From Deltaproteobacteria bacterium (lineage in GTDB: Bacteria > Desulfobacterota > Desulfobacteria > Desulfobacterales > ETH-SRB1): a stretch of 9,927 nt of DNA. Both the position numbers and the translations under genes were made by a program. Below the pieces are notes generated by a model. That model saw only the letters and a program-made list of their open reading frames with translations, had not been told where the DNA came from and searched no databases. Position 1 is the first letter of the stretch. Each line of letters begins with the position of its first letter. The stretch lies in the NCBI GenBank assembly GCA_030627475.1, contig DAOURZ010000026.1:1-9927 (forward strand). Reading direction: 5' to 3'. Shown here one piece after another: positions 6,839-9,927 of the stretch.

Positions 6839-8020
6839 ATGAAATCTATTAAAAATACAGTAATTTCAGGTAAGAAAGTTTTGATCAGAGTTGATTTTAA
6901 CGTTCCAATAGATGAGCACCAGAATATTGTTGATGATACACGTATCCAGGCTGTTCTACCTACCTTGAAATATGCATTGGACCATAATGCCATATTGATT
7001 ATAGCTTCTCACATGGGCAGACCAAGAGGTAAGGTAGTACCTGAACTTAGTCTTGCTCCTGTTGCCAGACGTCTTGCCAGGCGTCTTGATAAAGAAGTCA
7101 TAATGGCTACTGACTGCATTGGTACTGATGTAGAGAAAATTGTATCAAAAATGAATGCAGGCGATATTTTACTTCTTGAAAATCTGCGCTTTTATCCTGA
7201 AGAACAAAACAATGATGATGAATTTGCAAAAAAACTGGCTAAGCTTTGCGATGTTTACGTTAATGATGCCTTTGCCGTATCTCACCGTTTTCATGCTTCT
7301 GTTGTAGCAATAACTAAATATGCACCTTTATCTGTTGCAGGTTTTTTACTTCAAAAAGAACTCAATTATTTCGAAAAAGCGATGGCCGAGCCCAAACGTC
7401 CTTTAGTTGCTATTATAGGGGGTTTAAAAGTGTCGAGCAAGCTGGGAGCTTTAGAAAACATGCTTAACCATGTTGACAAGATTATAATCGGAGGGGCTAT
7501 GGCCAATACTTTTTTAAAAAGTACGGGTTGCAATATCGGCAAGTCAAAGGTTGAAGAAAAGCTTGTTGATGTGGCCGGAGCAATAATAAAAAAAGCGGCA
7601 AAAAACGGAATAAAACTTTACCTTCCGGTTGACGCAAAAGTGGCCAGCCAATTTGATTCAAAAGCTGATGTAAAGGTTGTTCCTGTGCAAGAGATACCTG
7701 CCGAGTGGATGGCACTGGATATAGGTCCTGCAACTTCTTTGCTTTATTCTGAAGTTCTGCAGGATGCAAAAACAATAATCTGGAATGGCCCGATGGGTGT
7801 TTTTGAAATGGATGCTTTCAGCAGGGGAACAATTGATATGGCAAACAAAGTGGCTGAATCTTATGCAATGACAATTGTAGGGGGTGGTGATACAGATGTT
7901 GTTTTACACAGGACCGGAATAAGTGATATGATAACATATATATCAACAGGCGGAGGCGCTTTTCTGACACTGCTTGAAGGCAAGTCATTGCCCGCAGTAA
8001 TTGCTCTCAATAATATTTAA
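6839..8020 (+). CDS. pgk: Phosphoglycerate kinase
   Basis: This cytoplasmic enzyme of glycolysis and gluconeogenesis interconverts 1,3-bisphosphoglycerate plus ADP and 3-phosphoglycerate plus ATP. The 393-aa length is standard for bacteria. The N-terminal, phosphoglycerate-binding domain shows RVDFNVP (17-23), DDTR (32-35), SHMGRPRG (57-64), ENLRF (114-118) and NDAF with a following His-Arg (142-150). The C-terminal, nucleotide-binding domain shows GGLKVSSKL (194-202), GGAMANTFL (218-226), WNGPMGVFE (315-323), VGGGDT (347-352) and the helix-capping STGGGAFL (369-376). No key residue is missing. The start at 6839 has GGGAG at 6822-6826, a rather long 12-nt spacer. It is the last gene of the gyrA-gpsA block; a short hairpin follows. 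Confidence 0.97.
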   Translation: MKSIKNTVISGKKVLIRVDFNVPIDEHQNIVDDTRIQAVLPTLKYALDHNAILIIASHMGRPRGKVVPELSLAPVARRLARRLDKEVIMATDCIGTDVEKIVSKMNAGDILLLENLRFYPEEQNNDDEFAKKLAKLCDVYVNDAFAVSHRFHASVVAITKYAPLSVAGFLLQKELNYFEKAMAEPKRPLVAIIGGLKVSSKLGALENMLNHVDKIIIGGAMANTFLKSTGCNIGKSKVEEKLVDVAGAIIKKAAKNGIKLYLPVDAKVASQFDSKADVKVVPVQEIPAEWMALDIGPATSLLYSEVLQDAKTIIWNGPMGVFEMDAFSRGTIDMANKVAESYAMTIVGGGDTDVVLHRTGISDMITYISTGGGAFLTLLEGKSLPAVIALNNI

Positions 8021-8120
8021 GGGCCTAAAGCGGAACACTTTCCGCCATGTTGTCTCTATGGCTGCTTGAAGTCCTCTCCTGCTTTTTTGTCCCCCAAGAT
8101 AAAAAGAAAAGTTATCAAGT
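8021..8120. other. Intergenic segment between pgk and the hotdog gene
   Basis: A GC-rich 6-bp stem, GCGGAA (8030-8035) with TTCCGC (8040-8045) and a 4-nt loop, lies 10 nt after the pgk stop. It is not followed directly by a T-tract, so it is a weak candidate terminator; a T6 run occurs only about 40 nt further on. The rest of the segment is unexplained. Confidence 0.35.
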
Positions 8121-8149
8121 TTGATGTAATCTCCCCCCTCTATTACAAT
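8121..8149 (+). promoter_or_regulatory. Sigma70-like promoter for the hotdog-bioF pair
   Basis: TTGATG (8121-8126) and TACAAT (8144-8149) are separated by 17 nt, the ideal spacing, with four and five matches of six to the consensus. Transcription would start near 8156, about 22 nt before the ATG at 8178. No inverted repeat resembling a BirA biotin operator was seen around it. Confidence 0.5.
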
Positions 8150-8177
8150 TGTTGAAAGAATCTCTGAGATATTTAAA

Positions 8178-8621
8178 ATGAAAATAAATTCGGGTTTGGA
8201 AGACTTTGTCCTTTTAGACAAAATATCAGAAACCGGAGCTGCAACTATTGCGGGTGAACAAATGTATTTTAACGATCCTGCTTATCTCGGGATTGAGTCT
8301 CTTGCACAATTAGGGGCATATCATGTTCGTTTTCTGACAGGATTTGAAAAACACGCCTTTTTGTTAAAGATAAACCAATGCACTATACCTGCCCGTCATG
8401 TTTTAAATGGTATTTATTTGCTTGAAGGAACGCTTGTGAGTCAGAGTAAATCCGCTTTTTGCTATGCCTTGCAGGCAGGCAAGGGAAATAAAGTGCAAAT
8501 TGAAGGTGAATTTTTATACGCAACTATTGATTATGACCTCATGTTTAAAAAAGAAATATTACAGGCGCATTATCGCAAGGTTTTTTCATGTTTGCAGAAA
8601 GAATCAAAAACAGATTGCTGA
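8178..8621 (+). CDS. FabZ-like hotdog-fold protein (ACP dehydratase family, divergent)
   Basis: The 147-aa product has the layout of a FabZ/FabA-type hotdog: an opening EDFVLLDKISE (8-18; compare the FLLVDRI of FabZ), a short strand, the central helix LGIESLAQLGAYHVRF (37-52), and later strands FLLKINQCTI and an edge ending EGEFLYATI. Glu40 in the helix corresponds to the FabZ catalytic glutamate. The usual HFPGxPxxPG segment before this helix is replaced by MYFNDPAY (29-36), so the catalytic histidine seems to be absent. It may therefore be a non-dehydrating acyl-ACP binder, a thioesterase-like variant, or a dehydratase using another base. The bioF-like gene starts inside its last 34 nt, implying coupling and a joint role; FabZ-like genes are known beside bio genes in some Desulfobacterota. 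The ribosome binding site is weak (GAG at 8166-8168). Confidence 0.7.
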   Translation: MKINSGLEDFVLLDKISETGAATIAGEQMYFNDPAYLGIESLAQLGAYHVRFLTGFEKHAFLLKINQCTIPARHVLNGIYLLEGTLVSQSKSAFCYALQAGKGNKVQIEGEFLYATIDYDLMFKKEILQAHYRKVFSCLQKESKTDC

Positions 8622-9724
8622 ACTGGCATAACGCAGGTTTATACAGAAAGCCCGTTGAAATAAATAAAAGACAAGAGAAATATCTTTTTACAGGAAATAG
8701 AAAGGTATTAAATTTTGCATCCAATGATTATCTTGGACTGAGCGTTTCAGAGAAATTAAAACAGAAGGTATCCCGGAACTTTCTTAAATACAGCACATCC
8801 TCATCATCTTCGCGCCTTGTTGCAGGAAATTATTCTGTGATCAACCGGGCTGAGAAAGAATACGCCCGTTTTTTTGGGTATGAAGATGCTATATTTTTCC
8901 CCAGCGGCTATCAGGCAAATCTGGGAATTCTTTCAGCATTTTTTGAAAAAAATGATTTGTTGATTTTCGACAAGCATATTCATGCAAGCAGTGTTAAGGG
9001 TATGCTCTTAAGCGGTGCTGATTTTCATGGATATAATCATAACTCCATGTCGCATCTTTGCCGGTGGCTTGAAAAATTCAGGGACAACCAGCCTGCTGTA
9101 TTAACGGAATCACTTTTCAGCATGGATGGCGATTTTCTTGATGTTCAGGGTTTTAAAGCTCTCAAGGAACGTTTCGGTTTTTTCAGCATAGTTGATGAAG
9201 CACATGCTTTTGGTGTTGCGGGTAAAAATGGTAAAGGTATTGCCCGTGATGCGGCAGATATAGGAGTTGGAACTTTTGGCAAAGCTCTTGGATTTTTCGG
9301 CGCTTTTGTGCTTCTGCCTGCCGGCTTCAAGGAATATCTTTTCAATTTTTCTTCGCCGTTAATTTACACAACTGCTCTTCCCGAAGCGCATGCTGCATCA
9401 GCCATAGATATTTTAGATTTTATTTCACAATGCGAAAAAAAGAGAAAGCATCTGCGCGAGATAAGCAGTTTTGCTAAAACGAGTCTTGTTTCCGAGGGTT
9501 TTTGTGTAAAAGGAGACGCTCATATTCTTGCCATAGAGATTGGAGATGAGGGCAGAACGTTGGAGATATCCCGAAAATTGCTTAAAAAAGATATTTTTGT
9601 ATTGCCGGCGCGTTATCCAACTGTGCCGCTTCACAAAGCCATATTGAGAATCGGCATAACAGCCCTCCATACAGAGGAAGATATAAAAAAGCTGGTCAGT
9701 ACTTTAGGGCTCGTACAAAAATGA
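8588..9724 (+). CDS. bioF: BioF-like 8-amino-7-oxononanoate synthase (alpha-oxoamine synthase)
   Basis: The 378-aa protein is a PLP enzyme of the alpha-oxoamine synthase family. BioF condenses pimeloyl-ACP or -CoA with alanine, releasing CO2, in biotin synthesis. Visible landmarks are LNFASNDYLGLS (41-52), SGYQANLGI (106-114), DKHIHASS (128-135; His132 stacks on PLP), FSMDGD (177-182), DEAHAFGV (203-210; Asp203 and His206 bind the cofactor), TFGKALG (229-235; Lys232 forms the Schiff base), and YPTVP (343-347) with LRIGITALHTEEDI near the end. Differences from E. coli BioF are a serine-rich YSTSSSSSRLVAG (68-80) where a glycine-rich loop is usual, and Asn86 in place of the normally conserved His of the GYSVVHQ-like motif. 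These leave room for another acyl substrate. The start at 8588 overlaps the hotdog gene by 34 nt. No other bio gene is in the window. Family assignment is firm, substrate less so. Confidence 0.85.
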   Translation: MFAERIKNRLLNWHNAGLYRKPVEINKRQEKYLFTGNRKVLNFASNDYLGLSVSEKLKQKVSRNFLKYSTSSSSSRLVAGNYSVINRAEKEYARFFGYEDAIFFPSGYQANLGILSAFFEKNDLLIFDKHIHASSVKGMLLSGADFHGYNHNSMSHLCRWLEKFRDNQPAVLTESLFSMDGDFLDVQGFKALKERFGFFSIVDEAHAFGVAGKNGKGIARDAADIGVGTFGKALGFFGAFVLLPAGFKEYLFNFSSPLIYTTALPEAHAASAIDILDFISQCEKKRKHLREISSFAKTSLVSEGFCVKGDAHILAIEIGDEGRTLEISRKLLKKDIFVLPARYPTVPLHKAILRIGITALHTEEDIKKLVSTLGLVQK

Positions 9725-9867
9725 TTTCAGAAACTATGCCTCATAGCTTCAGATCGAACAAACCTGACTCAAATCTATGCGCCTGCTTGCTGAAGTTATT
9801 TCGTCCACGTTCCTTAGCCTTGGTTTCGCACTTTGGGGCTACCAAATTAAGCCGGGACAGCTTGTAA
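9721..9867 (+). CDS. Short ORF overlapping the bioF stop, 48 aa, doubtful
   Basis: The ATG at 9721 overlaps the bioF TGA in an ATGA arrangement typical of coupled genes, and the frame runs 48 codons to a TAA at 9865-9867. It passes straight through repeat arm D, and the product (starting MISETMPHSFRSNK, with three Cys/Leu-rich residues in the middle) shows no recognisable domain. It is probably either chance or the stub of a downstream gene that was replaced by repeat DNA. The remaining bases to the window end show no gene. Confidence 0.15.
   Translation: MISETMPHSFRSNKPDSNLCACLLKLFRPRSLALVSHFGATKLSRDSL
9730..9750 (+). terminator. Hairpin just after bioF, weak terminator candidate
   Basis: GAAACTATG (9730-9738) pairs with CATAGCTTC (9742-9750) around CCT, giving eight pairs and one A-C mismatch. 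It lies 6 nt after the bioF stop. No T-tract follows, so it would be at most a processing or stabilising hairpin, or the degraded left arm of palindromic copy D. Confidence 0.3.
9791..9815 (+). repeat. Palindromic-repeat arm, copy D
   Basis: GAAGTTATTTCGTCCACG and the following TTCCTT match the right arm of copy C with one or two changes. A left arm is doubtful: 9729-9751 aligns with the expected reverse complement at only about 14 of 24 positions and forms its own hairpin. The copy lies about 65 nt after the bioF stop, in non-coding DNA. Confidence 0.6.
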
Positions 9868-9927
9868 ACTCAATCAGTTATAAACACCTTAGATTTTGCT
9901 TGATTGTGGAATTGCTATAGAGTCAAA

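Noticed and set aside
6619..6993. 124-aa minus-strand ORF over the four-cysteine gene and pgk start
   Set aside because: It overlaps two plus-strand genes with better start signals and shows no domain.
7985..8221. 78-aa minus-strand ORF across the pgk-hotdog gap
   Set aside because: It starts inside the hotdog gene and ends inside pgk, has no ribosome binding site that was noticed and no recognised domain. Its gap portion remains unexplained but is not enough for a gene.
1..9927. CRISPR array, tRNA, rRNA, complete insertion sequence
   Set aside because: The recurring sequences are dispersed and palindromic without regular spacers; no cloverleaf, rRNA-like stretch or transposase ORF was recognised.

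Overview
The window looks like chromosomal DNA from an AT-rich, Gram-negative anaerobe. The best guess is a Desulfobacterota (Desulfobacterales-like) bacterium. This rests on the style of the proteins, the gyrA-gpsA-pgk grouping, a FabZ-like gene next to bioF, and palindromic intergenic repeats. No rRNA or species marker is present, so the assignment is an inference. No tRNA, rRNA, CRISPR array, complete insertion sequence or phage gene was recognised.

Bases 1-1930 are a gene-poor, decaying region. On the minus strand lies a TonB C-terminal-domain lipoprotein gene (273-827). It keeps a good promoter, ribosome binding site, signal peptide and lipobox, but an in-frame TAA stands directly after the lipobox cysteine, so it is read as a pseudogene. 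Around it are members of a palindromic repeat family whose right arm reads approximately GAAGTTAATTCGTCCACG, plus a larger imperfect inverted-repeat element. Between two copies of this repeat pair sits a very small gene (1393-1551, 52 aa) with a near-perfect Shine-Dalgarno sequence, encoding a predicted double-spanning membrane peptide.

Bases 1940-8020 are a dense plus-strand block of mostly housekeeping genes: an AI-2E/PerM-family membrane protein, DNA gyrase subunit A (gyrA), glycerol-3-phosphate dehydrogenase (gpsA), an 88-aa four-cysteine protein of unknown function whose start overlaps the gpsA stop, and phosphoglycerate kinase (pgk). Spacings are short (34 nt, 4 nt, an 8-nt overlap, 57 nt), so much of this block may be co-transcribed. 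gyrA has a weak ribosome binding site separated from its ATG by a (TA)6 tract.

Bases 8021-9724 hold a two-gene unit behind its own sigma70-like promoter. It encodes a FabZ-like hotdog protein lacking the usual catalytic histidine region, then a BioF-like alpha-oxoamine synthase whose start lies inside the hotdog gene. The pair fits biotin synthesis (pimeloyl-thioester supply, then 8-amino-7-oxononanoate formation), although the BioF-like protein has some unusual substitutions. The window ends in non-coding DNA with another copy of the palindromic-repeat arm.

The items most worth a second look are the 52-aa membrane peptide framed by repeats, the nonsense codon at the lipobox, the divergent hotdog/BioF pair and the four-cysteine protein.
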